Of a stretch of DNA of 64,000 nucleotides, positions 25,028-34,271 are shown piece by piece. The notes below the pieces were generated by a model. It did not search any database. It saw nothing but the letters and a program-made list of their open reading frames with translations, and was not told the origin of the DNA. The DNA is taken from assembly GCF_014647455.2 (NCBI RefSeq), contig NZ_BMPF01000001.1:744001-808000 (forward strand), in the 5' to 3' direction. The stretch is from Halarchaeum grantii. GTDB taxonomy: Archaea; Halobacteriota; Halobacteria; Halobacteriales; Halobacteriaceae. Position 1 is the stretch's first letter. Every line of letters starts with the position of its first letter. The position numbers and the translations under genes are program-made.

Positions 25028-26167
25028 ATGGCCTTCACGAGCCGGCGGGTGCTCTCGACGCGCGCTGCGGTGCTGTTGACGACGCTCGTCGCGGTGCTCT
25101 CCGTCGTCACCGGCGTCGTGAACATCCTCAACCCCCAGTTCGGGCCGTTGGTCCCGGACGCGGTCCAGCAGATAGCGGGGTTCACGGGCACGCTCACGGG
25201 CTTCCTGATGGTGGCGTCCGCGCTCGGGATGCGTCGGGGCCTCCGCGCGGCGTGGTGGTCGACGGTCGTCCTCCTGCCCGTGACGGCGCTTCAGGGCCTC
25301 GTGCAGTCCTCGATCTACTCGGTGCCGCTCGTCGCGCTCTCCGTCGTCTCCCTCCCCGTCGTCGCGCTCACGCGCTCGCGCTTCGACCGGGAGCTCTCCC
25401 TCTCGACGAGTCAGCTCACTGCGGCGCTGATCCTCTCGGGCGTCCTCGCGTACGGCACGGTCGGGACGTACGCGCTCCGCGAGGGGTTCCCGGGCGTGAA
25501 CTCCCTGCTTGACGCCTTCTACTACACGCTCGTCACCGCGAGCACGGTCGGCTACGGCGATATAACCCCCAAAACGCCGGCGGCGACGCTCTTCTCGCTC
25601 ACCGTCCTCGTCCTCGGCGTCGCCGGGTTCGGTCTCGCGCTCAGCGCCCTGCTCGGTCCCGCCATCGAAGCCCGCTTCGCCTCCGCACTCGGACGCATGA
25701 CCCAGTCACAACTCGAATCCCTCGAACACCACGTGATCGTCGCCGGCTACGGCGAGCTCACCGAATCGATCCTCGAAGAACTCGCGGCGAGCCGGCCGTT
25801 CGTCGTGCTCGTGAAGGAGCCGGCGGTCGCCGAATCGCTCCGCGAGCGCGGCCTGAACGTCCTCACGGAGGACCCCTCGGACGCGTCCTCGCTCGAGCAC
25901 GCGGGAATCGACCGCGCGGACGCGGTGGTCGCGGCGACGAACGACGACGGGCAGGACGCGCTCGCGATTCTGACGGCGCGCCAGCTCCAGCCGAACATCC
26001 GCATCGTCGCGGCGGCGAGCGAGCGCGAGAACGAGGAGAAGCTCCGCGCGGCGGGCGCGAACACCGTCATCAGCCCTGCGGTCATCGGCGGGCGCCTCCT
26101 CGTCCAGTCCGCGCTCGGCGACGAGAACGCCGAGGAGACGGCGAAACAGGTCTCGGAGGGCGAGTAG
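25028..26167 (+). CDS. voltage-type potassium channel with cytosolic RCK domain
   Basis: 379 residues. Hydrophobic segments at about 15-33, 52-68, 76-92, 98-115, 128-148 and 186-210 give a six-helix membrane part; the selectivity filter TVGYGDITP (173-181) lies between the last two. A TrkA-N/RCK domain follows (from about 234), with nucleotide loop VAGYGELTES and DRADAVVAATNDD, and a short C-terminal tail. No clear arginine ladder is seen in the fourth helix, so voltage sensing is doubtful. ATG at 25028 is 27 bp after a strong TATA. Haloarchaea accumulate molar K+, so gated K+ flux is central to salt adaptation. Confidence 0.88.
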   Translation: MAFTSRRVLSTRAAVLLTTLVAVLSVVTGVVNILNPQFGPLVPDAVQQIAGFTGTLTGFLMVASALGMRRGLRAAWWSTVVLLPVTALQGLVQSSIYSVPLVALSVVSLPVVALTRSRFDRELSLSTSQLTAALILSGVLAYGTVGTYALREGFPGVNSLLDAFYYTLVTASTVGYGDITPKTPAATLFSLTVLVLGVAGFGLALSALLGPAIEARFASALGRMTQSQLESLEHHVIVAGYGELTESILEELAASRPFVVLVKEPAVAESLRERGLNVLTEDPSDASSLEHAGIDRADAVVAATNDDGQDALAILTARQLQPNIRIVAAASERENEEKLRAAGANTVISPAVIGGRLLVQSALGDENAEETAKQVSEGE

Positions 26168-26250
26168 CACGGAGCGGACCGAGTCGGGTCGGACGAGGCG
26201 TCCGAGCGGACGAACCGGGACGCGCGCTCGCGGGCGTGGCCGACGCGGCG

Positions 26251-27774
26251 TCAGCGCGTGTGGACGACGGCGGCGTCCGTCTCGGTCTCGTCGGCCCACT
26301 CGAAGGCCTGCGAGACGGCGAAGCGCGAGCCGTAGTCGTGCGCGCCGAAGACGACGAGGTCGTAGTGCGATTCGTTGCGCTCGATGAACTCGTCGAGGGA
26401 GGCCCGCGAGACGCGCGTCTCACAGCGCGCGTCGCTCGTCTCCGTGAGGTTCGCGAGCATCGACTCGGCGGTGCGGCGGGAGCGCTCGTCGCCGATGCAG
26501 GTGCAGACGCTGACGGTACCGACCTTCCCGGCGAGGCGCTGGCCGTAGTCCACCATCGCGTGGGCGAGTTGGCCGGCGGCCCGAACGGGCACCATGACGC
26601 GCTTCCAGTCGGTGCGCTCGGTCTTCGAGTCGAAGGCGATGGCGTCGATGTCGCTCCGGAAGAGGTCGCGGAGGAAGCGCGTCGGCGTGCCGTCCGGGTC
26701 GCGCTCGAGCGGCGTCACGACGAGGTCGCAGTTCGTGTCGCGCGCGGCGTCGAGGAGGGAGGTGACGGTGATGTCGGACTCGACGGCGACGACGACCTCG
26801 CAGGGGACGCCGACGCGGGTCTCGATGCGGGCGGCGCAACGCTCCAACTCGGCGGCGGCCTCGTCGGCGGCGCTCCGTTCGGCGCGCTCCCGAACGTCCT
26901 CGGCGGTTTCGGCCACGCTATCGGCGTCCTCGACGGCCGCCGTCTCGCCTTCCTCGAGGAGGCGGCGTTCGGCGGCGGCGATGGCGTCGTCGTCCACGAC
27001 GTCGAGGAGGACGACCTTTCCGGCGTCGTGGGCGGCGGCGACGCGCGCGCCGAACATCGCGGTGGCGTCGCCGGTCTCGCCGCGCATCGGCACGAGGACG
27101 TGGTCGTCGGCCTGCGTCGTCGAGTAGAGGTAGCGCGCGCGCCGCTCGTAGAACTCGTGGCGCCAGACGGCGAAGACGCCGGCGACGACGCTCGCGGAGA
27201 GCGCGACGGTGGCGACGTAGACGACGCTCGTGGAGACGGTGATGCCCGCAACGCTGACGAAGCGCCCGGGGTCGGTGAGGAGGACGAGGAGCGCGGTGGA
27301 GAACGCGGAGGGGAGTTCGAGGTCGAGCACCCACGTGAGCGCGCCGGCGAGGAAGATGGCGAGCGCGGCCGCCCACGCGTGCACCTCCCAGAGGCCGCCC
27401 GGGGTCGCGACGCCGGCGCTCGCGGACGGGCCGGTGAGGAGCGCGGTGAGCTCGATGGCCACCCACCCGCAGAAGGCGCCGAGGCTCATCCCGCCGACGA
27501 ACGTCCACGGGTTCGCGTAGCGCCCCTCGGGGTCCGCGAAGAGCGTGTACGTCCCGGAGGCGAGCGGCGGGAAGAGGAGGAAGGAGAGGACCTGCAGTTC
27601 GTTCGAGAGCAGGGTGACGAAGCCGATGAGCAGCGGGACGAAGAGGAGGACGGAGACGTGCGTGAGGTTGCTCGTCTCCGCGAGCCAGTGGCGCGCGTCC
27701 CGCGAGCGGCGGCGTTCGAGCGCGCGCGCTCGTCTGCGAAGCCGCCGCAGCCGTCGTCGCGCGCCGTCGAGCAT
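26251..27774 (-). CDS. HPP-family membrane domain fused to universal-stress-type domains
   Basis: 507 residues. A very basic N-terminus (Arg-rich, about 1-28) precedes an HPP-like membrane region of four to five helices (about 38-200; LSFLLFPPLASGTYTLFADPEG is a conserved block). Two tandem Usp-like domains follow (about 210-370 and 375-507), with VLVPMRG and VMVPVRA strands starting each. Likely a membrane sensor or transporter with cytosolic nucleotide-binding modules. ATG at 27774 is preferred over 27816 because an AT-rich aaagagcaaaa lies about 30 bp before it. Convergent with the K+ channel gene. Confidence 0.75.
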   Translation of the reverse strand: MLDGARRRLRRLRRRARALERRRSRDARHWLAETSNLTHVSVLLFVPLLIGFVTLLSNELQVLSFLLFPPLASGTYTLFADPEGRYANPWTFVGGMSLGAFCGWVAIELTALLTGPSASAGVATPGGLWEVHAWAAALAIFLAGALTWVLDLELPSAFSTALLVLLTDPGRFVSVAGITVSTSVVYVATVALSASVVAGVFAVWRHEFYERRARYLYSTTQADDHVLVPMRGETGDATAMFGARVAAAHDAGKVVLLDVVDDDAIAAAERRLLEEGETAAVEDADSVAETAEDVRERAERSAADEAAAELERCAARIETRVGVPCEVVVAVESDITVTSLLDAARDTNCDLVVTPLERDPDGTPTRFLRDLFRSDIDAIAFDSKTERTDWKRVMVPVRAAGQLAHAMVDYGQRLAGKVGTVSVCTCIGDERSRRTAESMLANLTETSDARCETRVSRASLDEFIERNESHYDLVVFGAHDYGSRFAVSQAFEWADETETDAAVVHTR

Positions 27775-27939
27775 GTTCCGTCCCGAAGGACGCGGGGGGT
27801 TTTGCTCTTTCGTCATGCAGGCGACGGCGTCGCCGAACGAGCGAGCGGCACCGCCGCGAGCATCGCGGTTCCGAGCAGTGCGAGGAACCGCGGAAGAACG
27901 AGCGGCACCGCCGTACGCGCGGATGCCGTCGCGCTCGCG

Positions 27940-28668
27940 TCAGGCGAGCGCGACGACCGCGTCGAGCGTGATGCCGATTGCGCGTTCGACGTTGTTCTTC
28001 GCCTTCTCGGGGAGCTCCTCGTCGCTGTCGGCGCCCTTCTGGGTGCCCTCGACGAGGTTGCCGTCGGCGGTGCAGATGGCGCCGGCGCGCAGGCCCTTCC
28101 GGCGCGCGAGCGCGAAGAGGGTCGCGGCCTCCATCTCGACGGCGAGCAGGCCGGCCTCGTTCCACGCCGCGACGTAGTCGTCGTTCTCGTTGTAGAAGGC
28201 GTCGTCGCTGACGATGGGGCCGACGTGGACGTCCTCGTCGCGGGCTTCGGCGGCGTCGACGAGCCCGGAGAGCACGTCGTAGTCGGGGACGGCGGGGATG
28301 AGCTCGGGTTCGTAGCGCTTCGAGGTGCCCTCCTCCTTGGCGGCGCCGGTGGCGACGATCATGTCGCCGATCTCGATGTCGGACTGGAGCGCGCCCGTGG
28401 TGCCGACGCGGATGAAGGTCTCGACGCCGACGTTCGCGAGCTCCTCGAGCGCGATGGCGGCGCTCGGGCCGCCGATGCCGGTCGAGCAGATGGTGAGAGG
28501 GACGCCCTCGTAGGTGGCGTTGACGACGGTGTACTCGCGGTTCGAGGCCACTTCCTCGACGTCCTCGCAGTGGCCGGCGATGCGCTCGACGCGGCCGGGG
28601 TCGCCGGGGACGAGCGCGATGTCGTTCACGTCACCCTCTTCGACGAGCAGGTGGGGCTGTTTGGCCAT
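27940..28668 (-). CDS. udp: uridine phosphorylase family nucleoside phosphorylase
   Basis: Phosphorolysis of nucleosides to base and pentose-1-phosphate. 242 residues with the phosphate-binding GDPGR (22-26), STGIGGPSAAIALEEL, the RVGTTGAL block, and the ribose-binding EMEAATLF. Uridine phosphorylase fits best; a purine nucleoside substrate cannot be excluded. TATA-like gcttttctc (about 28690-28698) is 27 bp before the ATG. With deoC at 31.3 kb it could feed pentose phosphates into central metabolism. Confidence 0.85.
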   Translation of the reverse strand: MAKQPHLLVEEGDVNDIALVPGDPGRVERIAGHCEDVEEVASNREYTVVNATYEGVPLTICSTGIGGPSAAIALEELANVGVETFIRVGTTGALQSDIEIGDMIVATGAAKEEGTSKRYEPELIPAVPDYDVLSGLVDAAEARDEDVHVGPIVSDDAFYNENDDYVAAWNEAGLLAVEMEAATLFALARRKGLRAGAICTADGNLVEGTQKGADSDEELPEKAKNNVERAIGITLDAVVALA

Positions 28669-28712
28669 ACCGACACCTCGCGTGAGAGCGAGAAAAGCGT
28701 CCGGGTATCGCG

Positions 28713-29654
28713 TCAGGGCGCGAGCGCGAGGCCGGTCGCGCGCTCCTCGGGGGCGTAGCCGAGGGCGACGCGGCGCCACGTCCGCCCGCCGTCGGTCGAG
28801 CGATGGAGGCCGTGGTTGGAGAGCGCGTAGACGGTGCGGCCTGCGCCGGCCGCGAGGACGGGCGCGAGCAGGTCGTCGCCGCTGATGGCCGGGACGCGCG
28901 TCCAGTCGGTGCCGGCTTCGCGTCGATAGACGGCGGCGCCGCCCTCCGAGTGCGCGGCGCGCGGCCCCGAGGCGGCGGAGAGCACGCGGGTGTCCGGGTC
29001 GCGCTCGGTCGCGGCGACGCTCCAGCAGTAGGTGTGCTCGAGGCCGGACTCCGGTGTCTCCCACGTCTCCCCCCAGTCCGGCGACTCGTGGTAGCCGTCG
29101 CCGGCGGCGGCGTAGAGGCGGTCCGGGGTCCCGGGGTGCGTGGCGATGGTGTGCGCGTCGAGGGGGCCGCCGGGGACGCGCTCGCGCCACGTGTCGCCGC
29201 CGTCGGTGGTGCGGACGAGCGCGCCCGCCTCGATGGCGACGGCGAGCGCGTCCCCGTCGTCGGGCCGGGGCCGGACCCAGCGGACGTGGTGGGTGTCGGG
29301 GCGCGGCGGGAAGCTCCACTCGTCGCTCGAGTCGAGGTTGGTGAGCGGCGCCGTCTCGCGCCACGCGCGGCCGCCGTCGTCGGAGCGGTAGAGCGCGCTC
29401 GGCTCCGTGCCCGCCCACCACGTCCCGTCGGGGCCGACGGCGAGCGCGGTGACGTGCGCGCGCTCGAAGTCGGCGACCCGGTGGAAGGACTCGCCGCCGT
29501 CGACGGAGCGCCGGATGCCGGCGTCGCTCGTGCCACAGCAGACGGTGTCGCCGCTGACCGCGACGCAGGTCGGCGTGACGTCGCCGAGGCGCTCTCGCAC
29601 TTCACCGTCCTCGACGACGAACAGCCCGCTCGGGAACGCGCAGAACGCCTTCAT
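28713..29654 (-). CDS. BNR/sialidase-like beta-propeller protein
   Basis: 313 residues without signal peptide or membrane helix. Repeated Asp-box units (S-x-D-x-G-x-x-W type) such as RSDDGGRAW, RTTDGGDTW, ESPDWGETW and RSTDGGRTW, spaced along the chain, show a beta-propeller of the BNR/YCF48-like class. No sialidase catalytic set is evident. ATG at 29654 is 29 bp after cgtttcaag. The function is unknown; haloarchaeal relatives are usually annotated only as BNR or glycosyl hydrolase-like. Confidence 0.75.
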   Translation of the reverse strand: MKAFCAFPSGLFVVEDGEVRERLGDVTPTCVAVSGDTVCCGTSDAGIRRSVDGGESFHRVADFERAHVTALAVGPDGTWWAGTEPSALYRSDDGGRAWRETAPLTNLDSSDEWSFPPRPDTHHVRWVRPRPDDGDALAVAIEAGALVRTTDGGDTWRERVPGGPLDAHTIATHPGTPDRLYAAAGDGYHESPDWGETWETPESGLEHTYCWSVAATERDPDTRVLSAASGPRAAHSEGGAAVYRREAGTDWTRVPAISGDDLLAPVLAAGAGRTVYALSNHGLHRSTDGGRTWRRVALGYAPEERATGLALAP

Positions 29655-29694
29655 GGGCGTGCGGAGACACCACGGCGACTTGAAACGCCCGCCC

Positions 29695-30504
29695 TCACGC
29701 GGACGCGACGGTGAAGAGGAGGAGGTTGTGCGCGCCGGGACCGAGGCCGACGGCGGCGACGAACGCGAGGAGGAGGTAGCCCTGAGCGGGCGCATCGCGC
29801 ACGTAGTCGGCGAGCAGGAGGACGACGCCGACGGCGACGGCGAGTTTCACGAGGACGAAGAGCCAGCCGACGCCCAGCACCGAGGCGGTGGGGAGCGTGC
29901 CCGCGAACTCCATGACGAGCCGGGAGAGCGGCGTCTGCTCGCCGAACCCCAGAAGGTCGACGCCGACGGCGGTCGTGACGCCGTCGAGGGCGTGCCCGAG
30001 GACGGCGAGCGCGCCCGCGCCCTCGACGACGCGGGCGTCCTCGACGCGCAGGCGTCGCAGGCCCGCCCAGCAGACGCCCGTGAGGAGGAGGGCGACGAGG
30101 AGGCCGGCGAGCGGCCACGCGGGCGTGAGCGTCCCGTGCGTCGTCCCGTAGCGCACGGCGACGGCGACGGGGAGGGAGATGCCGAGGAGGCCGACGCCCG
30201 CGAGGACGCGCCGGGGTGCGGCCGTTCGTCGCGCGGCGAGCCAGACCGCGCCCATGCAGGCGAACGTCGTGAGGTAGACGGCGGGCGCGGAGACGAGCGG
30301 CGCGACGATCGCGGGGACGACGCCGAGCTGATAGCAGACGTAGAGCGTGGAGCCGAGCGCCATCCACGGCGCGAACGCGAGCACCGTCCGGGAGGTCACG
30401 GCGGGCCGCTCGCGGACGAGCGCGCCGCCGACGAGGAGCGTCGCCGCGAGCAGGCCGAGGAGGTAGAGGAGCGGCGGCACCGTGAACCCGGACGGCAGTA
30501 CCAT
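29695..30504 (-). CDS. DUF63 family membrane protein
   Basis: 269 residues with about seven to eight hydrophobic helices. GHALDGVTTAVGVDLLGFGEQTPLSR is the archaeal DUF63 hallmark. No function has been assigned to this archaeal family to my knowledge. It lies 40 bp upstream of the BNR gene on the same strand, and is divergent from the next gene across 123 bp that show nothing else. Confidence 0.8.
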   Translation of the reverse strand: MVLPSGFTVPPLLYLLGLLAATLLVGGALVRERPAVTSRTVLAFAPWMALGSTLYVCYQLGVVPAIVAPLVSAPAVYLTTFACMGAVWLAARRTAAPRRVLAGVGLLGISLPVAVAVRYGTTHGTLTPAWPLAGLLVALLLTGVCWAGLRRLRVEDARVVEGAGALAVLGHALDGVTTAVGVDLLGFGEQTPLSRLVMEFAGTLPTASVLGVGWLFVLVKLAVAVGVVLLLADYVRDAPAQGYLLLAFVAAVGLGPGAHNLLLFTVASA

Positions 30505-30627
30505 ACTCGTAGCACGCGTGACGCGGCGGGGAAAGCGTTACCATCCCGGGAGGCATCGCTCGGGGCGCGCGCGGCGGTGGCGGCGCGCGGGCACCACGTT
30601 CTTCTCCTCGGCCGCCGACGCGGGAGT

Positions 30628-31227
30628 GTGAACGAGCACCAGCGCCGCCTCGCGCTCGGGGTCGCCGTCGCGCTCGCGTGCGCCGTCGTCCTCGCCGGGG
30701 TCGCCTTCGGCTACGCGTCGTTCCACGCGGGGAGCGCACAGCAGTCCGCGTCGGCCGCCGTGGGGACGTCGTCGGTCGGGAACGCGACGAGCGGGCTGAA
30801 CGGGACGGTGTACCTCCACGCGGACGGACCGTACGCCGACCGGGTGGCGGCGGGCGTCGCGGCCGGCCTCCGAGGACACGGCGTCACCGTCGAGCGCGTC
30901 GCGACGCTCGAAGCCGACCACGACCGCCCCGTCCTCGCCGTCGAAACGACCGAGGCCGACCTCCGGTACGACCCGGTGACGCCGTCCGGGCGCGTGACAG
31001 TCGCGTTCGGCTACGCGAAGACGGGGAACGGCACGGTCGCGGCCGCGATACGCCGCGAGAGCGCGGCGAACCTGAGCGCGCGCGAGCCCTATCTGGCGTC
31101 CGGGACGGTGACGGTCGAGCACGAGGCGACGGGCGTCTACTCGTGGCCGGCCTACCGCGACGCGGTGACGCGCGCGGCGGGCGAGACGCTCGCCGACCGC
31201 CTCTGGTCGGCGACCCGGCCGTCCTGA
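30628..31227 (+). CDS. membrane-anchored or secreted haloarchaeal protein
   Basis: 199 residues starting at GTG. One N-terminal helix (about 8-30) acts as signal or anchor, followed by an Ala/Ser linker with sequons (NAT, NGT) and a compact alpha/beta-looking domain (about 60-199). No motif recognised. No nearby ATG fits the frame, so GTG is the only good start. It is followed by deoC after 36 bp on the same strand. Confidence 0.55.
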   Translation: MNEHQRRLALGVAVALACAVVLAGVAFGYASFHAGSAQQSASAAVGTSSVGNATSGLNGTVYLHADGPYADRVAAGVAAGLRGHGVTVERVATLEADHDRPVLAVETTEADLRYDPVTPSGRVTVAFGYAKTGNGTVAAAIRRESAANLSAREPYLASGTVTVEHEATGVYSWPAYRDAVTRAAGETLADRLWSATRPS

Positions 31228-31233
31228 CGCTGG

Positions 31234-31240
31234 CTTTTTG
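31234..31240 (+). promoter_or_regulatory. putative TATA element of deoC
   Basis: ctttttg, centred 27 bp before the deoC ATG in a 36-bp spacer. Confidence 0.4.
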
Positions 31241-31263
31241 CCGGCCGGACGCGCCTTCCCGGT

Positions 31264-31899
31264 ATGAACCGAGAGGAGTTCGCCGCCCGCATCGACCACA
31301 CCGTCCTCGGCCCCGAGACCACCGTCGCCGACGTCGAGGGCGTCCTCGACGACTGTCAGGAGTACGGGATGAACGCCTGCGTGCCGCCGTGCTACCTCTC
31401 GGAGGCGAGCGCGTACGCGCCCGAGGTGACGCTCGCCACCGTCGTCGGCTTCCCGCACGGCCAGCACGCCACCGAGGCGAAGCGCGAGGAGGCGCGAATC
31501 GCGGCCGCGGACGGCGCGGACGAACTCGACATGGTGGTGAACGTCGGCCGCCTGCAGGCCGGCGAGCACGAGGCGGTGCGGGCGGACGTCGAGGCCGTCG
31601 TCGCGGCGAGCACGCGCCCGGTGAAGGTCATCGTGGAGACGGCGCTCCTCACGGACGACGAGAAGCGCGCCGCCGGCAAGCTCGCGCGCGAGGCGGGCGC
31701 GGACTACCTGAAGACCTCGACGGGGTTCGCCGACGGGGGCGCGACGGTCGCGGACGTCGAGCTCCTCGCGGCCTACCTCCCGGTGAAGGCCTCCGGCGGG
31801 ATCGGCGACTACGAGACGGCGAGGGCGATGCTGGACGCGGGAGCCGAGCGCATCGGCGCGAGCTCGGGCGTCGCACTCGTCGAGGGCTTCGAGGGCTAG
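31264..31899 (+). CDS. deoC: deoxyribose-phosphate aldolase
   Basis: Class I aldolase splitting 2-deoxyribose-5-phosphate to acetaldehyde and glyceraldehyde-3-phosphate, for deoxynucleoside salvage. 211 residues, normal size. Schiff-base Lys150 in DYLKTSTGF; the second lysine is Lys175 in [17 protein letters not shown] carries the general acid/base region; Asp89 lies in DELDM. Its stop TAG overlaps the stop of the convergent PQQ gene by four bases. Confidence 0.93.
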   Translation: MNREEFAARIDHTVLGPETTVADVEGVLDDCQEYGMNACVPPCYLSEASAYAPEVTLATVVGFPHGQHATEAKREEARIAAADGADELDMVVNVGRLQAGEHEAVRADVEAVVAASTRPVKVIVETALLTDDEKRAAGKLAREAGADYLKTSTGFADGGATVADVELLAAYLPVKASGGIGDYETARAMLDAGAERIGASSGVALVEGFEG

Positions 31900-33026
31900 C
31901 GGACGAGGAACGTCACCATGCGCCCGTCGTCGGTGGTGCCCGCCGCGACGAGCGCGTCGCCGACGGCGGCGACGGTCGGTCCGACCGAGGAGCCGAGCGC
32001 GAGCGTCCAGCGCTCCCCCCCGGACGCGGCGTCGAGCGCCGCGAGCGCGCCGTCGTCGCGGCCGACGTAGACGGTGTCGTCGACGACGGCGGGCGCACAG
32101 GACGCCGTCGCGTCGTACGTCCAGTTCGTCTCCCCGGTCGCCGCGTCGAACGCGACGAGGTCGCCGGCGGCGTGATAGAGCCGGGTGCCATCGAAGGCGA
32201 GCGGCGCGTCCACGAAGGCGCGCTCGCGCGTCCAGACGCGTTCGCCGTCCGTCCGCGAGAGCGCGGCTATCGTCCCGTCCCAGCCGCCGACGTAGACCCG
32301 CTCGTCGCCGACGACGGGCGCGACGAGGTCGACCGCACCGAGGTTCGTCCGCCACCGGGGCGTCCCTCGCGCGCCGTACGCGTACACCTCGCCGGTGGCC
32401 GTCGCGGCGACGACGGTGTTCATGTTGTGCGCGAGGTGGGCCTCGACGCCGCCCCACGGGTCGGCCGTCCACGTCTCGCCCGAGTCGACGGTGACGCCGG
32501 CGAGTCGGCCGCCCGCGAGCGCGACGGCGAACGAATCGCGGCCGTTGCTCCACGCGGGCGGCGTCACCGCGCGCGCCGGTAGGTCGTGCGTCTCGACGAC
32601 GTCGCCGCTCTCGGCGTCGAAGCCCCGGACCACGGGCGCCTCGGGATGGGGCGCGTAGACGACCTCACCGAGCACGCTCGGCGGGTGCGTGCCGTCGGCC
32701 GACGCCGTCCACAGCGCGTCGCCGGACGCGGCGTCGAACGCGCGGAGCGTCGAGCGCCGAGCGAGGAAGAGCCGCCCCTCAGCGCCCGTCACGCCGCCGC
32801 GTGCCGGCGGGAGCGTCGCCGTGACCTCGGGGTCGGTGAGCGTCGGGCCGTCGCGGACGGCGCGCGTGTTCGCGTCGTCGTGGTTCGGCGAACGCCAGCC
32901 GTCGTCGAAGACGACGCCTTCGGGATAGTCGCTTCGCGTCGAGCCGTCCGATGGCGTCTGACAGCCGGCGAGCGCCGCGGCGGCGAACGCACCGGCGGTC
33001 GCGAGGACGTCGCGTCTGGAGGGCAT
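31896..33026 (-). CDS. PQQ-type beta-propeller lipoprotein, Tat-exported
   Basis: 376 residues. The N-terminus has a twin-arginine motif (SRRDVL, Arg4-Arg5) and a lipobox LAGC (Cys22), so it is predicted to be exported folded and lipid-anchored. The mature part has repeated PQQ/WD-like blades ([47 protein letters not shown]). Similar to outer-membrane assembly BamB-like propellers in fold only; the role may be protein interaction or redox cofactor binding. TATA-like acatttgg (about 33050-33057) is 28 bp upstream. Confidence 0.82.
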   Translation of the reverse strand: MPSRRDVLATAGAFAAAALAGCQTPSDGSTRSDYPEGVVFDDGWRSPNHDDANTRAVRDGPTLTDPEVTATLPPARGGVTGAEGRLFLARRSTLRAFDAASGDALWTASADGTHPPSVLGEVVYAPHPEAPVVRGFDAESGDVVETHDLPARAVTPPAWSNGRDSFAVALAGGRLAGVTVDSGETWTADPWGGVEAHLAHNMNTVVAATATGEVYAYGARGTPRWRTNLGAVDLVAPVVGDERVYVGGWDGTIAALSRTDGERVWTRERAFVDAPLAFDGTRLYHAAGDLVAFDAATGETNWTYDATASCAPAVVDDTVYVGRDDGALAALDAASGGERWTLALGSSVGPTVAAVGDALVAAGTTDDGRMVTFLVR

Positions 33027-33116
33027 ACGTTCGCGTCACTCGCTCCGGGCCAAATGTCTTCGGGTGCGTGGAGCCGCCGCGTTTTTCTCGGCGCACACCG
33101 AGGGTACGCACACGCG

Positions 33117-34220
33117 ATGAGCCTCGCCGACTGGGTGCCCGAGCGGCGAGAGCGCGTCCTCCTCTGGGCGGTCGTCCTCACGCTCGCCGGCTTCGTCGCC
33201 CACGTGTTCGCCACGGTCGCGGGGACGATCACCTTCGGGCTCTTCATCTACTACGGCGTCCGCCCCATCCACCGGCGCCTCGAGCGCGCCGTCAGCCCCG
33301 GGGTCGCCGCGCTCCTCACCCTCCTGCTCGTCGCGCTCCCCTTCTTCGCCGTCACCGGCTACCTCGGCCTGATGGGGTTTCAGGAGCTCCGCCCGCGAAT
33401 CCGCGTCTACAGCGAAGTGCTCCGACCGTACGTGAACGTGGACGCGCTCCTCCAGCAGCCCGTCACGGAGCTCGTCGCCGCCCTCCGCGACCCAGAGCGG
33501 TACTCGCTCGGCCTCTTCCTCGAGCGCGCGCGTCACTACCTCGGGCTGCTGTCGAGCGCGGCGATGCACCTCGTGTTCGCGACGCTCATCGCCTTCTACC
33601 TCCTGCGCGACGGCGCGCGCGTCCGGGAGTGGTTCGCGGGCGTCGCGGGCGCGGACTCCGCGACGTTCGCGTACGTCACGGCGGTCGACCGCGACCTCGA
33701 ACCGCTCTACTTCGGGTCGGTGCTGATCGTCTTCGTCATCGCGCTCGGCGCGGTCGTCGTCTATCACGCCTACAACCTCCTCGCGCCGCCCGCGCTCGCC
33801 ATCCCCTTCCCGACCGCGCTCGCGCTCGCGACCGGGCTCGCGTCCGTCGTCCCGCTCGTCGTCGGGAAGCTCGTCTACGGCCCGCTCGTCGGCTACCTGA
33901 CGTACAGCGCGCTCCAGGCGCCGGACGCCTCGCTCGCGTACCCGCTCGCCCTGCTCGCCGTCTGCTTCGTCTTCCTCGACTTCGTCCCGATGACGTTCGT
34001 CCTCCCGGAAATCGCGGGCCGGGACACGCACGTCGGCCTCGTGATGTTCGGCTTCATCGTCGGCTCGATGGTGTTCGGGTGGTACGGTCTCTTCGCCGGC
34101 CCGCTGCTCGTCGTCCTCTGCGTGCAGGCCGTCCGCCTCCTCGTCGTCCCGCTCGCGCGCGGCGAGCGCGTCACCGGCGACGTCGACACCGCCGAGGACC
34201 TCGGCTCGGACCCGCCGTGA
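33117..34220 (+). CDS. AI-2E/UPF0118 family transporter
   Basis: 367-residue polytopic membrane protein with about seven to eight helices. GLFIYYGVRPIHRRLERAV and the C-terminal GLFAGPLLVVLCVQAVRLL are typical of the AI-2E transporter (PerM) family, several members of which are Na+/H+ antiporters rather than signal exporters. ATG at 33117 follows an AT-rich gtttttctc (33081-33089). Substrate cannot be told. Confidence 0.85.
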   Translation: MSLADWVPERRERVLLWAVVLTLAGFVAHVFATVAGTITFGLFIYYGVRPIHRRLERAVSPGVAALLTLLLVALPFFAVTGYLGLMGFQELRPRIRVYSEVLRPYVNVDALLQQPVTELVAALRDPERYSLGLFLERARHYLGLLSSAAMHLVFATLIAFYLLRDGARVREWFAGVAGADSATFAYVTAVDRDLEPLYFGSVLIVFVIALGAVVVYHAYNLLAPPALAIPFPTALALATGLASVVPLVVGKLVYGPLVGYLTYSALQAPDASLAYPLALLAVCFVFLDFVPMTFVLPEIAGRDTHVGLVMFGFIVGSMVFGWYGLFAGPLLVVLCVQAVRLLVVPLARGERVTGDVDTAEDLGSDPP

Positions 34221-34271
34221 ACCACCGAAAGCGCGGGGCTTTTGCCGCCGGCCGGAGAACGAGTGGACGAG

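Noticed and set aside
26236-28758. 840-codon plus-strand frame over the HPP-Usp and udp genes
   Set aside because: Antisense to two well-supported proteins; composition is that of a shadow frame.
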